Shown here: piece by piece, positions 23,005 through 30,696 of the stretch
How positions within the stretch are numbered: position 1 is the first letter of the stretch
How the letters are laid out: every line of letters starts with the position of its first letter
DNA from: Streptomyces sp. MBT53
GTDB lineage: Bacteria; Actinomycetota; Actinomycetes; Streptomycetales; Streptomycetaceae
Assembly (NCBI RefSeq): GCF_016654115.1
Contig: NZ_JAEQAZ010000099.1
Location: 1 to 33,363, forward strand
Direction: 5' to 3'
DNA length: 33,363 bases
Notes under the pieces: model-generated
The model's database searches: none
What the model was told of the DNA's origin: nothing
Seen by the model: only the letters and a program-made list of their open reading frames with translations
Made by a program: the position numbers and the translations under genes

Positions 23005-24179
23005 GCGGCCTCATCAACTACCTCAGCTGCGGCCTGCTGTGGCTGGGCATGCTGGTCAAGGCCCCGGATCTCATACGTCATTGGCGCGACCCCTATCTCC
23101 GCGTCATCTGCGTGCTCCTCGCGCTGGCCGGGGCCTGCTTCTTCCTCGGGGCGCCGCCCACCGTCGGCGCGATCAACCACCTCAGCGGCGTCCCCAACCT
23201 CGCCGCGCCGCTGACCTACGCGTCGATCACCGCGTACAGCGCGTCCTCGCAGGTCCTGATCGTCTACTGGCGGGGCGGACCGCACGTCCACCGCACCGCC
23301 CGCCGCTGGATCGTGGCCTACACGATCGTCCTCGTCGGCATCGCCGTGATGTTCGCGCTCGGCCACACCCCCATGGAGCGCCGCACCGACTTCGACACCT
23401 ACTACGCGACGACCCCGTTCACCGCCGAGATGATCGTGCTGTATCTGACCGGGCACCTCGCCGCCGTCAGTGTCACCACGGTGTCCTCGCTGCGCTGGGC
23501 CCGGCAGGTGCACGGCTGGCTCCGCGCCGGGCTGGTCACCCTGGGCATCGGCTCACTGTGCGGCGCCGGGTACAGCCTGACCAAGTTCGCGGCGGTGATC
23601 GCCCGTTGGTTCGGACGGGACTGGACGGAGCTCGGTACGACCGTCTCGCCGGCCGCCGCCGGACTGGGCGCGGTCCTGATCGTCGTCGGTGTGCTGATCC
23701 CGCTGGCCGGCCCCCGGCTGACCCAGCGGCGGCAGGCCCGGCGGACGTACGCCCGGCTCGAACCGCTCGAACACGAACTGGCCGAACTCCTCACCCGCCG
23801 TGCGCTACGACTGCCCCGGCCGCGCCTCTCCTCCCCCGCGACCCGGCTGGTGTGGCGGCAGACCAGCATCCACAACGCGCTCGGTCACCTGGACGTGTTC
23901 TTCGACCGGGCCCTGTACGAGCGGACGTTGGAGGCCGCGGCGCGCACCGCGGGCGGGGCCGAGCAGGCCGAGGCGACCGCGTGGGCGGCGGTCGTCGCCG
24001 CGGCCGTCGTCGAGGAGCGCACCGGCGAGCCGCACCGCGCACCCGCCGACGCACCGGACCTGCTCCAGGACCGGGCCCCCGGCACCGCCCTCCTCGTGCA
24101 CATAGCCGACGCGCTGACCCGGTCCCCGCTCGTCGCCCGGGTCCGCACCGGCACGACGGAAGGAAGCACCCGGGCATGA
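23001..24179 (+). CDS. MAB_1171c-type (DUF6545) membrane protein, copy 1
   Basis: A 392-aa membrane protein with about seven helices in its first ~245 residues and a charged cytoplasmic C-terminal domain of ~150 residues. Characteristic blocks are LTYASITAYSASSQVLIVYWRGG and TDFDTYYATTPFTAEMIVLY, followed after the last helix by LVWRQTSIHNALGHLDVFFD and RTLEAAAR. I recognise this as the MAB_1171c/DUF6545 family, often labelled a putative transporter; transport has not been shown to my knowledge. It is coupled by ATGA overlaps to the metallopeptidase before it and its paralogue after it. The soluble tail might be the substrate or partner of the peptidase, which is speculation. Confidence 0.87.
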   Translation: MSGLINYLSCGLLWLGMLVKAPDLIRHWRDPYLRVICVLLALAGACFFLGAPPTVGAINHLSGVPNLAAPLTYASITAYSASSQVLIVYWRGGPHVHRTARRWIVAYTIVLVGIAVMFALGHTPMERRTDFDTYYATTPFTAEMIVLYLTGHLAAVSVTTVSSLRWARQVHGWLRAGLVTLGIGSLCGAGYSLTKFAAVIARWFGRDWTELGTTVSPAAAGLGAVLIVVGVLIPLAGPRLTQRRQARRTYARLEPLEHELAELLTRRALRLPRPRLSSPATRLVWRQTSIHNALGHLDVFFDRALYERTLEAAARTAGGAEQAEATAWAAVVAAAVVEERTGEPHRAPADAPDLLQDRAPGTALLVHIADALTRSPLVARVRTGTTEGSTRA

Positions 24180-25351
24180 GCCTCATGGTGTATCTCGCCG
24201 CCGCCGTCTTCGGCCTGTCCTGCACGGTCCTGCTGCGCCACCCGTTAAGCCTCCCGCGCGATCCGCTGACGGTGTCCACCTGCGTGGCGATCGTGCTCGG
24301 GTCCCTGGGCCTCGTCTGCGCGGCACCGACGACCCTGAGCGCGGTCAACGGCCTGACCGGCGTCCCGAACTTCGGCGCCCCCCTCACCTACGGCATGATC
24401 TCCGCGTACAGCTGCTCCCTGCTGATCCTGCTGATCCACTGGCGGGGCGGCTCCCCCGCCCGCATCCGCCGCATGGTGCTGCGCTGCATGGCCGCCTACG
24501 GCGCGCTGATCGTCACCATCGTCGTGCTGTTCATGCTGGCCGACGCGAGCACCGAGCGGCTCACCGACCTCGACACGTACTACGCGAACACGCCCTACAT
24601 GCGCGAGATGATCGTGCTCTATCTGCTCGGGCACAGCGCGGCCACCCTGGCGATGTGCTCCGTGTGCGTGACCTGGGCCCGGGAGGTCACCGGTCTGCTG
24701 CGGACCGGTCTGCGGCTCATCCTGGTCGGCACGCTGCTGGACGTGGTCGGTTTCCAGCTCGTCAAGTACACGGCGGTGGTGGCCCGTTGGACCGGTCACG
24801 ACCTGGACTTCCTCTCCACCGGGATCGCCCCGCCGATGGCCTCGCTGGCCGCGCTGACCTGTTCCGCGGGCTTCGCCCTGCCGAGGCTGCTGCCGACGGT
24901 CCGCGCGCACTGGCGCGACCTGGGCGCGCTGCGCGGGCTGGGCCCGCTGTGGACGGAGGTCCGGTTCGCGTCGCTCGCCCCGAAGCCGCCCAGCGCGCTC
25001 TGGCAGCTGCCCCGGATGCGGCTGCACTGGCGTGAAGTGTCCATACACGACGGCCTGTTGGCGCTCGCCCCGTACTTCGACGACCGGGTCCGCGAGCGCA
25101 CCCGCGACGCCGCCCTGCACGAGGGCCGCTCCGCGCACGAGGCCCGGGTGGCGGCCGAGGCGGCGATGGTGGCCGACGCCGCCCGCCGCGCCGCCGCCCG
25201 CGAGGAGCCCTTCGGCACGCCGAGCACCTACCGCCTCTACGCCACCGAGGTCTCCGACACCTGCGGCCTGGTCGAGCTGGCCCGGGCACTCGCCCGGTCG
25301 AGGCTCGCCAAGGCCGTACCGGAGAGTACGGTGAAGGCCACCCCGCGCTGA
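24176..25351 (+). CDS. MAB_1171c-type (DUF6545) membrane protein, copy 2 (TTA codon)
   Basis: A 391-aa paralogue of the preceding protein with the same topology and blocks (LTYGMISAYSCSLLILLIHWRGG; TDLDTYYANTPYMREMIVLY; LHWREVSIHDGLLALAPYFD). It is linked to copy 1 by an ATGA overlap. Codon 24 is TTA (24245-24247), the rare leucine codon read by the bldA tRNA, which would make translation of this second paralogue depend on developmental stage. Two adjacent diverged copies suggest a heteromeric membrane complex. It is followed 49 bp later by the FAD oxidoreductase gene. Confidence 0.88.
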   Translation: MSLMVYLAAAVFGLSCTVLLRHPLSLPRDPLTVSTCVAIVLGSLGLVCAAPTTLSAVNGLTGVPNFGAPLTYGMISAYSCSLLILLIHWRGGSPARIRRMVLRCMAAYGALIVTIVVLFMLADASTERLTDLDTYYANTPYMREMIVLYLLGHSAATLAMCSVCVTWAREVTGLLRTGLRLILVGTLLDVVGFQLVKYTAVVARWTGHDLDFLSTGIAPPMASLAALTCSAGFALPRLLPTVRAHWRDLGALRGLGPLWTEVRFASLAPKPPSALWQLPRMRLHWREVSIHDGLLALAPYFDDRVRERTRDAALHEGRSAHEARVAAEAAMVADAARRAAAREEPFGTPSTYRLYATEVSDTCGLVELARALARSRLAKAVPESTVKATPR

Positions 25352-25400
25352 TCGACGGTTGCGCAAACACCCCTGTTTCCAGGCTGACTTGAGGAGACCC

Positions 25401-26792
25401 ATGCCGCGGAGAGCTGTCGTCGTCGGTGCCGGACTGGCCGGCCTGCTGGCCGCCGCCGCACTGTCCGTCCACACGGACGAGGTGATCGTGCTGGACCGGG
25501 ACGAGCTGCCCGACGGACCGGAACACCGCAAGGGTCTCCCGCAGGGGCGCCACGCCCATCTGCTGATGTCCGGCGGCATGGCCGCGATCGAGGATCTGGT
25601 GCCGGGCGCGAGCGTGCGCGAACAGCTGCTCGCCGCGGGCGCCCACGAGATCTCCCTCGCCTCGGGCATGCTCGCCCTGACCCCCGAGGGCTGGCTGCAC
25701 CGCTGGCGCCACGAGGGCCCCCACATGCTCACCTGCACCCGCGCGCTGCTGGACTGGGTGGTGCGCTCGGCGGTCCTCGCCAACACCAAGACCGAGATCC
25801 GTACGGCCCGGGGCCTCGACCTCCTCGGCGACGCCCGGCGCGTGACCGGCGTACGCATCTCGACAGACGCCGGGATCACGGAACTTGACGCCGACTTCGT
25901 GGTCGAGGCCAGTGGCCGCGGCTCACGGATCGTCCGCTGGCTCGGAGCACTCGGGGTCACCGGCATCGACGAGAAGACCGTCGACTCAGGCCTCGTCAAC
26001 GCGACCCGCATCTACCGCCGCCCCGAGGGCGCCGAACACTTCCCCCTGACGATCCTCCAGGCGAACCCGTACGAGTCCCGGCCCGGCCGCGCCGGAATGG
26101 TCCTGCCCATCGAGGGCGACCGCTGGATGGTCAGCCTCGCCGGCACCCGCGGCGGCGAACCGCCCGCCGACCCGGACGGCTTCCTCCAGTACATCCGCGA
26201 CCTGCCGGACCCCATCCTCGGCCGCCTCGTCTCCGGCGCCGAACCCCTCACGGACATCCACACCAGCCACAGCAGCAAGAACGTCCGCCGCTACCTGGAG
26301 AAGGTCCGGGACTGGCCCGACGGCCTGGTCGTCCTCGGCGACGCCCTCGCCACCTTCAACCCGGTCTACGGACAAGGCATGTCGGTGGCCGCGCTCGGCG
26401 CCCGAATACTCTCCCGCGAACTGGACCACGAGGGCTTCACCGCCCCCGGCCTGGCCGCCAAGGTCCAGCGCGGAGTGGCCACCCCCGTGGAGGGCGCCTG
26501 GGCGTTGGCGGTCGGCCAGGACGTCTGGTACCCCGCGACAAAGGGCCCCGACCCCACCAGGGCGGACCGCCTGATCACCGGCTACTCCCGCCGCCTCCTG
26601 AAGTCGGCAACGGGTTCCTACAAGGCGGCGGCAGCACTGGCAGCGGTCACCAGCATGGAGGCGGACGCGTCCACGCTGATGCGGCCGGGCACGTTGTTGG
26701 CCGCTCTCAACGGCCCACTCCTGCCTCCCCTTTCGGGCCCGCCGCTGACTCCGTCGGAACGGAAGACACTGGCCGGCCTGGCGGGCTCCTAG
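25401..26792 (+). CDS. FAD-dependent oxidoreductase/monooxygenase
   Basis: A 463-aa flavoprotein of the p-hydroxybenzoate hydroxylase/geranylgeranyl-reductase fold. The N-terminal FAD motif is VVGAGLAGLLAAAAL; the second flavin motif is GDALATFNPVYGQGMS (about residues 313-328). Other family features are LDRDELPDG, LPQGRHAHLLM and VEASGRGSR. Related proteins accompany MAB_1171c-type membrane proteins elsewhere; substrate unknown, possibly a lipid or polyketide-like small molecule. The ATG at 25401 follows GAGGAG. It closes the metallopeptidase/DUF6545 operon. Its TAG stop overlaps that of the convergent TetR gene within one CTAG tetramer (26789-26792). Confidence 0.9.
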   Translation: MPRRAVVVGAGLAGLLAAAALSVHTDEVIVLDRDELPDGPEHRKGLPQGRHAHLLMSGGMAAIEDLVPGASVREQLLAAGAHEISLASGMLALTPEGWLHRWRHEGPHMLTCTRALLDWVVRSAVLANTKTEIRTARGLDLLGDARRVTGVRISTDAGITELDADFVVEASGRGSRIVRWLGALGVTGIDEKTVDSGLVNATRIYRRPEGAEHFPLTILQANPYESRPGRAGMVLPIEGDRWMVSLAGTRGGEPPADPDGFLQYIRDLPDPILGRLVSGAEPLTDIHTSHSSKNVRRYLEKVRDWPDGLVVLGDALATFNPVYGQGMSVAALGARILSRELDHEGFTAPGLAAKVQRGVATPVEGAWALAVGQDVWYPATKGPDPTRADRLITGYSRRLLKSATGSYKAAAALAAVTSMEADASTLMRPGTLLAALNGPLLPPLSGPPLTPSERKTLAGLAGS

Positions 26793-27403
26793 CTTTCGCT
26801 TGCCCGGTCCCGGTCCGTCGCGGGGAGGGCGTTGTCGATGAGGACGGCTGCGATGGCGGCGGCGGTGGGGAAGGACTCGGCGTTGAGGACCCGGGTGCGG
26901 GCCGAGGCGCCGTCGAGGAGCAACGCCAGCTGTTCGCCGAGCTGTTCGGGATCGGCGGCGCCGCCTTCGCGGGCCGCCGCGGCCAGCCGCGCGGCGAGGG
27001 CGAGCTTGTAGTCGCGTGCGTACCGGGACGCGGGGTGCCGGGGGTCGTGGATCTCGACGGCCGCCTCGATGTACGGGCACAGGGGCGTGAGTTCGTCCGA
27101 GCCGGACGCGGGCAACTCGAAGACGGCGAGGAGCCGTTCGCGGGGCGTGAGGTCGGTGCGGTCGAACACTGCGGCCATGACCTCGGGATCGAATCGGCGC
27201 AGGTATTCGGCGACCAGGTCGTCCTTGCCGGCGAAGTGCTGGTAGGCCGTGCGCTTCGAGACCTGGGCCTCCGCGCAGAGCTGGTCCATGCCGGTGCGGT
27301 TGATGCCCTGAGTGCGGAACAGCCGCTGTGACGCACTGAGGATGCGCTCACGCGCGCCCCGGCCGCGGCGCCGGCCCTGAGGGCCCATTTCCACCTTCGT
27401 CAT
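26789..27403 (-). CDS. TetR-family transcriptional regulator
   Basis: A 204-aa TetR/AcrR regulator. The N-terminal helix-turn-helix is GARERILSASQRLFRTQGIN, then VSKRTAYQHFAGKDDLVAEYLRRF; the C-terminal ligand domain contains PLCPYIEAAVEIHDPRHPA. It is divergent from an SDR gene, with GTGTAC-type repeats at 27426-27496 between them, so it very likely represses the SDR/reductase pair and itself. The ligand is unknown, but the target enzymes suggest a carbonyl compound. The ATG at 27403 has TACGAT (27417-27412) 8 bp upstream, suggesting a nearly leaderless transcript. Confidence 0.93.
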   Translation of the reverse strand: MTKVEMGPQGRRRGRGARERILSASQRLFRTQGINRTGMDQLCAEAQVSKRTAYQHFAGKDDLVAEYLRRFDPEVMAAVFDRTDLTPRERLLAVFELPASGSDELTPLCPYIEAAVEIHDPRHPASRYARDYKLALAARLAAAAREGGAADPEQLGEQLALLLDGASARTRVLNAESFPTAAAIAAVLIDNALPATDRDRASES

Positions 27404-27425
27404 GACTCCATCGTAGCCCGGTTCG

Positions 27426-27496
27426 GTACTGATCGGTGTACATAGCTTGCGCTCCCGCTCGACCGTCGCCTACGTTAAGTACACAGCTCGGTGTAC
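27426..27496. promoter_or_regulatory. TetR operator candidates in the divergent promoter
   Basis: GTACACAGCTCGGTGTAC (27479-27496) is a perfect 6-bp inverted repeat with a 6-bp spacer, and a related GTAC-TGATCGGT-GTAC lies at 27426-27441. Both contain CGGTGTAC as a direct repeat 55 bp apart. An SDR promoter can be read as TTGCGC (27447-27452), 18 bp, TACGTT (27471-27476), so the right-hand site covers its start. This is classic TetR repressor geometry. Confidence 0.7.
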
Positions 27497-27508
27497 AAAG
27501 GAGTGATC

Positions 27509-28243
27509 GTGGGAAAGCTCGACGGCAGGACTGCGGTGATCACGGGCGGGTCGACCGGCTTGGCGCTGGCCGGCGCGAAGCTGTTCGCCGAGGAAGGGGC
27601 CCATGTCTTCATCACGGGCCGACGGCAGAAGGCACTGGACGACGCCGTCGAGGTGATCGGCCGGAACGTGACCGCCGTACAGGGTGACGCGGCCGACCTA
27701 GACGACCTGGACCGCCTCTACGAGACGGTCCGGCGGGAGAAGGGCTCGATCGACGTGCTGTGGGCGAGTGCCGGCACGGGCGAGCAGGGCAAGCTCGGCG
27801 AGATCACCGAGGAGCAGTTCGACCGCACGTTCTCGCTGAACGCACGCGGCACGCTCTTCACGGTGCAGAAGGCGCTGCCGCTGTTCAACGACGGCGGCTC
27901 GATCCTCATGACCGGGTCGAACGCCTCGCTCAAGGGCTTCCCCGGATGGAGCGTGTACGCGGGGAGCAAGGCCGTACAGCAGGCCTGGGCCCGGGTGTGG
28001 CTGAACGAGCTGAGGGACCGGCGGATCCGGGTGAACGTGCTGACCCCCGGTCAGGTCGCCACGGCCAAACAGGAGGAGCTGTTCGACGAGGAGACGAAGC
28101 GGCAGTTCGAGTCCCTGATCCCGCGGGGCGCGATGGGCCGCCCCGAGGAGATCGCGGCGGTCGCGCTGTTCCTCGCCTCGGACGACTCAAGTTATGTGAA
28201 CGGGCTGGAACTGACCACCGACGGCGGCACCACGGCGATCTGA
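27509..28243 (+). CDS. Short-chain dehydrogenase/reductase
   Basis: A 244-aa classical SDR oxidoreductase using NAD(P)H. The N-terminal cofactor motif is TGGSTGLALAG, where the third glycine of the usual TGxxxGxG is replaced by Ala19. The NADP-favouring arginine pair follows in ITGRRQKAL. The catalytic Ser is in MTGSNAS and the Tyr/Lys in YAGSK. The PGQVATAK and SYVNGLELTTDGGTTAI ending is typical. The GTG at 27509 has AAGGAG at ideal spacing; the GTG at 27491 would overlap the operator. It is divergent from TetR and followed 39 bp later by a second reductase, so the pair may reduce the same compound. Confidence 0.94.
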   Translation: MGKLDGRTAVITGGSTGLALAGAKLFAEEGAHVFITGRRQKALDDAVEVIGRNVTAVQGDAADLDDLDRLYETVRREKGSIDVLWASAGTGEQGKLGEITEEQFDRTFSLNARGTLFTVQKALPLFNDGGSILMTGSNASLKGFPGWSVYAGSKAVQQAWARVWLNELRDRRIRVNVLTPGQVATAKQEELFDEETKRQFESLIPRGAMGRPEEIAAVALFLASDDSSYVNGLELTTDGGTTAI

Positions 28244-28282
28244 ACCGGCACACCAGGTGACTACAAGAAGAGAGCACACCTC

Positions 28283-28906
28283 ATGAGCAGCATCAGCATC
28301 ATCGGCACCGGGAACATGGCCCGCACCATCGGCGCGCTGGCGGTGGCGGGCGGCAACACCGTCGAGGTCATGGGCCGCGATCACGCCAAGTCCGCCGACC
28401 TGGCCAAGGCACTCGGCGGCGACACCACGACGGGACAGTGGGGCGCCGTCCCGGCCGGGGACATCGTGATCATGGCCCTGTTGGCCGAGGGTGTCGTTCC
28501 GGCCGTCGCCCACTACGGAGACGCCCTCGCGGGCAAGGTCGTCGTCGACATCAGCAACTCCTTCGATGCCGCGCTCGACGGTCTGACCCACCGCGAGGCC
28601 ACCTCGATCGCGCAGGAAGCCGCCAAGGTGGCCCCGGCCGGTGCCAGTGTGGTGAAGGGATTCAACACCGTCTTCCGCCACGTCCTGGAGAACGGCCGGC
28701 CCGACATCTTCATCGCCGGCGACGACGCGCGGGCCAAGGCGCGCGTGGAGGAGTTCATCAAGAGCCTCGGAATGCGCCCGATGGACACCGGCGGCCTGAA
28801 GATGGCGCACTGGCTGGAAGGAGCGGGACTGCTCACGATGGGCCTCGCCCGCAACGGAGTTGGAGGCTGGGACTTCGCCCTCGGCGTCGCGGAACTTCCC
28901 GCCTGA
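28283..28906 (+). CDS. NADPH-dependent F420 reductase-like protein
   Basis: A 207-aa Rossmann protein of the NADP/F420 oxidoreductase (Fno-like) family. It begins with SIIGTGNMARTIGALAVAGG (dinucleotide motif) and the NADPH-phosphate segment VMGRDHAKS. Central parts include VVDISNSFD and VVKGFNTVFRH, as in F420H2:NADP oxidoreductases. The C-terminus (LKMAHWLEGAGLLTMGLA) is also typical. Many such proteins in actinobacteria are annotated only as NAD(P)-binding, so the electron partner is inferred. It is probably co-transcribed with the SDR under TetR control. An AGAGAG-type ribosome site precedes the ATG. Confidence 0.9.
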   Translation: MSSISIIGTGNMARTIGALAVAGGNTVEVMGRDHAKSADLAKALGGDTTTGQWGAVPAGDIVIMALLAEGVVPAVAHYGDALAGKVVVDISNSFDAALDGLTHREATSIAQEAAKVAPAGASVVKGFNTVFRHVLENGRPDIFIAGDDARAKARVEEFIKSLGMRPMDTGGLKMAHWLEGAGLLTMGLARNGVGGWDFALGVAELPA

Positions 28907-28963
28907 GCCGACGGTGGCCCGAAGGCAGCGCCCGCCGGGGGCCGGTCGTCAGCACCCCGACTC

Positions 28964-29806
28964 TCAGCCCGCGAAGGCCGGTTGAGCCAACCCCTTCCCC
29001 GCCCCCGGCACCACCAACAGCGAACCGGCGACAGGGTGCGGGGAGTTGAGCCCCACGCGCGCCGTGGTGACGTACAGGTCGGTCAAGTCCGCACCGCCGA
29101 ACGCACACGCGGTGACCAACGGAACAGGCAGCCGAACCTCACGGTCCAACTCCCCGTCCGGCGTGTACCTCCGCACCGCGCCCCCGTCCCACAGCGCGAC
29201 CCACACACACCCGTCCGCGTCGACAGTCAGCCCATCGGGAAACCCGGCGCCGTCCTCGATCTCAGCGAAGCGCCGCCGCTTCGAGACCCGCCCGTCCGCG
29301 TACTCGAACACATCGATCCGCCGCGTGGGCGAGTCGATGTAGTACATGAGCCGCCCGTCCGGACTCCACCCGGTCCCGTTGCTGACGGCCACGTCGTCGA
29401 GGACCAGCTGGACCGATCCGTCCCCGGTGATCCGGGACAACGTGCCGCCGCAAGCCGCCTCGTCGTAGCGCATCGTCCCCACCCACAGCGCCCCGTCCGG
29501 CGCCACGGCCGCGTCGTTCGCACGACGCCCCGGCACCGGCTCCCGGTGCAGCCACCGGAACTCCCCGTCGGGATCGACGAGCCCGACCCCGTCCCGGAGA
29601 TTGAGGACCAGCCCCCCGCCGACCCGCGGCTTCGCCGCGCCGACGTGCTGTTCGGTCACGCGGACCGTGCGGGCGCCGGTCGCGGGGTCGTACGTATGGA
29701 CCCTGGAGCCGAGGATGTCGATCCAGATCAGCCGCCCGGCCGCCGCGTCCCACGTCGGCCCCTCGCCGAGGGTGGCCTCGGCCCGTACCGCCACTTCGTA
29801 CGTCAT
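28964..29806 (-). CDS. SMP-30/gluconolactonase-family lactonase
   Basis: A 280-aa six-bladed beta-propeller of the SMP-30/gluconolactonase/LRE family, which hydrolyses sugar lactones using a divalent metal. Recognisable metal or catalytic elements are the early Glu in TLGEGPTWD, Asn in RRANDAAV, Asn in VAVSNGTGWS and Asp in GFPDGLTVD. The ATG at 29806 overlaps the upstream IclR stop (ATGA), so the two are coupled. By analogy with oxidative pentose/hexose pathways it may hydrolyse arabino- or galactonolactone, fitting the nearby arabinan and galactan hydrolases; this is inference. Confidence 0.92.
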   Translation of the reverse strand: MTYEVAVRAEATLGEGPTWDAAAGRLIWIDILGSRVHTYDPATGARTVRVTEQHVGAAKPRVGGGLVLNLRDGVGLVDPDGEFRWLHREPVPGRRANDAAVAPDGALWVGTMRYDEAACGGTLSRITGDGSVQLVLDDVAVSNGTGWSPDGRLMYYIDSPTRRIDVFEYADGRVSKRRRFAEIEDGAGFPDGLTVDADGCVWVALWDGGAVRRYTPDGELDREVRLPVPLVTACAFGGADLTDLYVTTARVGLNSPHPVAGSLLVVPGAGKGLAQPAFAG

Positions 29807-30576
29807 GCCACGCTCCGGTGTCCGAGTCGCTCCGACAGTTCCGCCGCGCCCTTCACGGCGAGCTGCTCCAGCTCGTCGCGCCGCTCGTCGCTCCAGCGGA
29901 TCATGGGCACGGAGATGGAGAGCGCGGCGACGACCTGCCCGGTGCGGTCGCGGACCGGCGCGGCCACGCAGGACACGTCCGGATTCGACTCGCGGCTCTC
30001 GACCGCGACCCCGCGCCGCCTGATCTCGGCGAGCGCCTCCCGCAGGGCGTCCGGCTCGACGATGCTGTTGGGCGTCATCGCGACCAGCGTCGTGCCGGCC
30101 GGGATGCGGGCGGTGAGTTCCGGCTCGGGGAGGGAGGCCAGCAGCATCTTGCCCACGGAGGTGCAGTGCGCGGGCAGCCGGCGGCCGGCCGCCGACACCA
30201 TGCGCACCGCGTGCGTGGAGTCGACCTTGGCGATGTAGATGACGTCGGTGCCTTCGAGGATGGCCACGTGCACGGTCTCGTCGCAGGTCTCGGCGACGGA
30301 CCGGGCGACCTGCTGGCCCTCGGCGGCGAGGTCGAGCTGCTCGGCGTATCGGCTCCCGAGCTGGTACGGACGGACTCCGAGCCGGTAGCGTCCGGGTTGT
30401 CCGGGCACGGGCACGATGTAGGACCGGGCGGAGAGAGTGGTGACGAGTTCGTGCACGGTGGTGCGCGGCAGTTGCAGCTTGCGCACGATGTCGGGGGCGG
30501 AGAGCGTCCCGTCCCCGTCGAGGAAGAGCTCAAGAATGTCGAGAGCCCGGGTCACGGCAGGTACGAGGCGTCCCAC
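29803..30576 (-). CDS. IclR-family transcriptional regulator
   Basis: A 257-aa IclR regulator: winged helix at residues ~5-65 (ALDILELFL, LSAPDIVRKLQLPRTTVHELV), then the effector domain with GKMLLASLPEPEL and SVPMIRWSDERRDEL. IclR proteins of this kind bind small sugar acids or lactones. It is translationally coupled to the lactonase gene. The GTG at 30576 has AAGGGGG at proper spacing. Its promoter region (30610-30677) carries an operator with the same half-sites and spacing as the arabinan operon, so it probably autoregulates and controls that operon in trans. Confidence 0.93.
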   Translation of the reverse strand: MGRLVPAVTRALDILELFLDGDGTLSAPDIVRKLQLPRTTVHELVTTLSARSYIVPVPGQPGRYRLGVRPYQLGSRYAEQLDLAAEGQQVARSVAETCDETVHVAILEGTDVIYIAKVDSTHAVRMVSAAGRRLPAHCTSVGKMLLASLPEPELTARIPAGTTLVAMTPNSIVEPDALREALAEIRRRGVAVESRESNPDVSCVAAPVRDRTGQVVAALSISVPMIRWSDERRDELEQLAVKGAAELSERLGHRSVA

Positions 30577-30609
30577 ACCGGCCCCCTTCTTAGAGTCGAA
30601 TCGACTGGC

Positions 30610-30677
30610 GTGTTCGAAATTTCAACTGACGATCGGGATAACGAACACAGGCTAGCCATAGAGGGTTGCACGGGCAA
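30610..30677 (-). promoter_or_regulatory. Promoter and operator of the IclR-lactonase operon
   Basis: On the minus strand TTGCCC (30677-30672), 17 bp and TAGCCT (30654-30649) form a promoter. Directly downstream GTGTTCG (30610-30616) and CGAACAC (30642-30648) form a 7-bp inverted repeat. The left half extends to TGTTCGAAATTTC, whose GAAATTTC core resembles IclR-type sites. The layout mirrors the arabinan promoter at 22163-22230 almost base for base in spacing. Confidence 0.7.
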
Positions 30678-30696
30678 TGGTCGGGTGATCGCCCGA

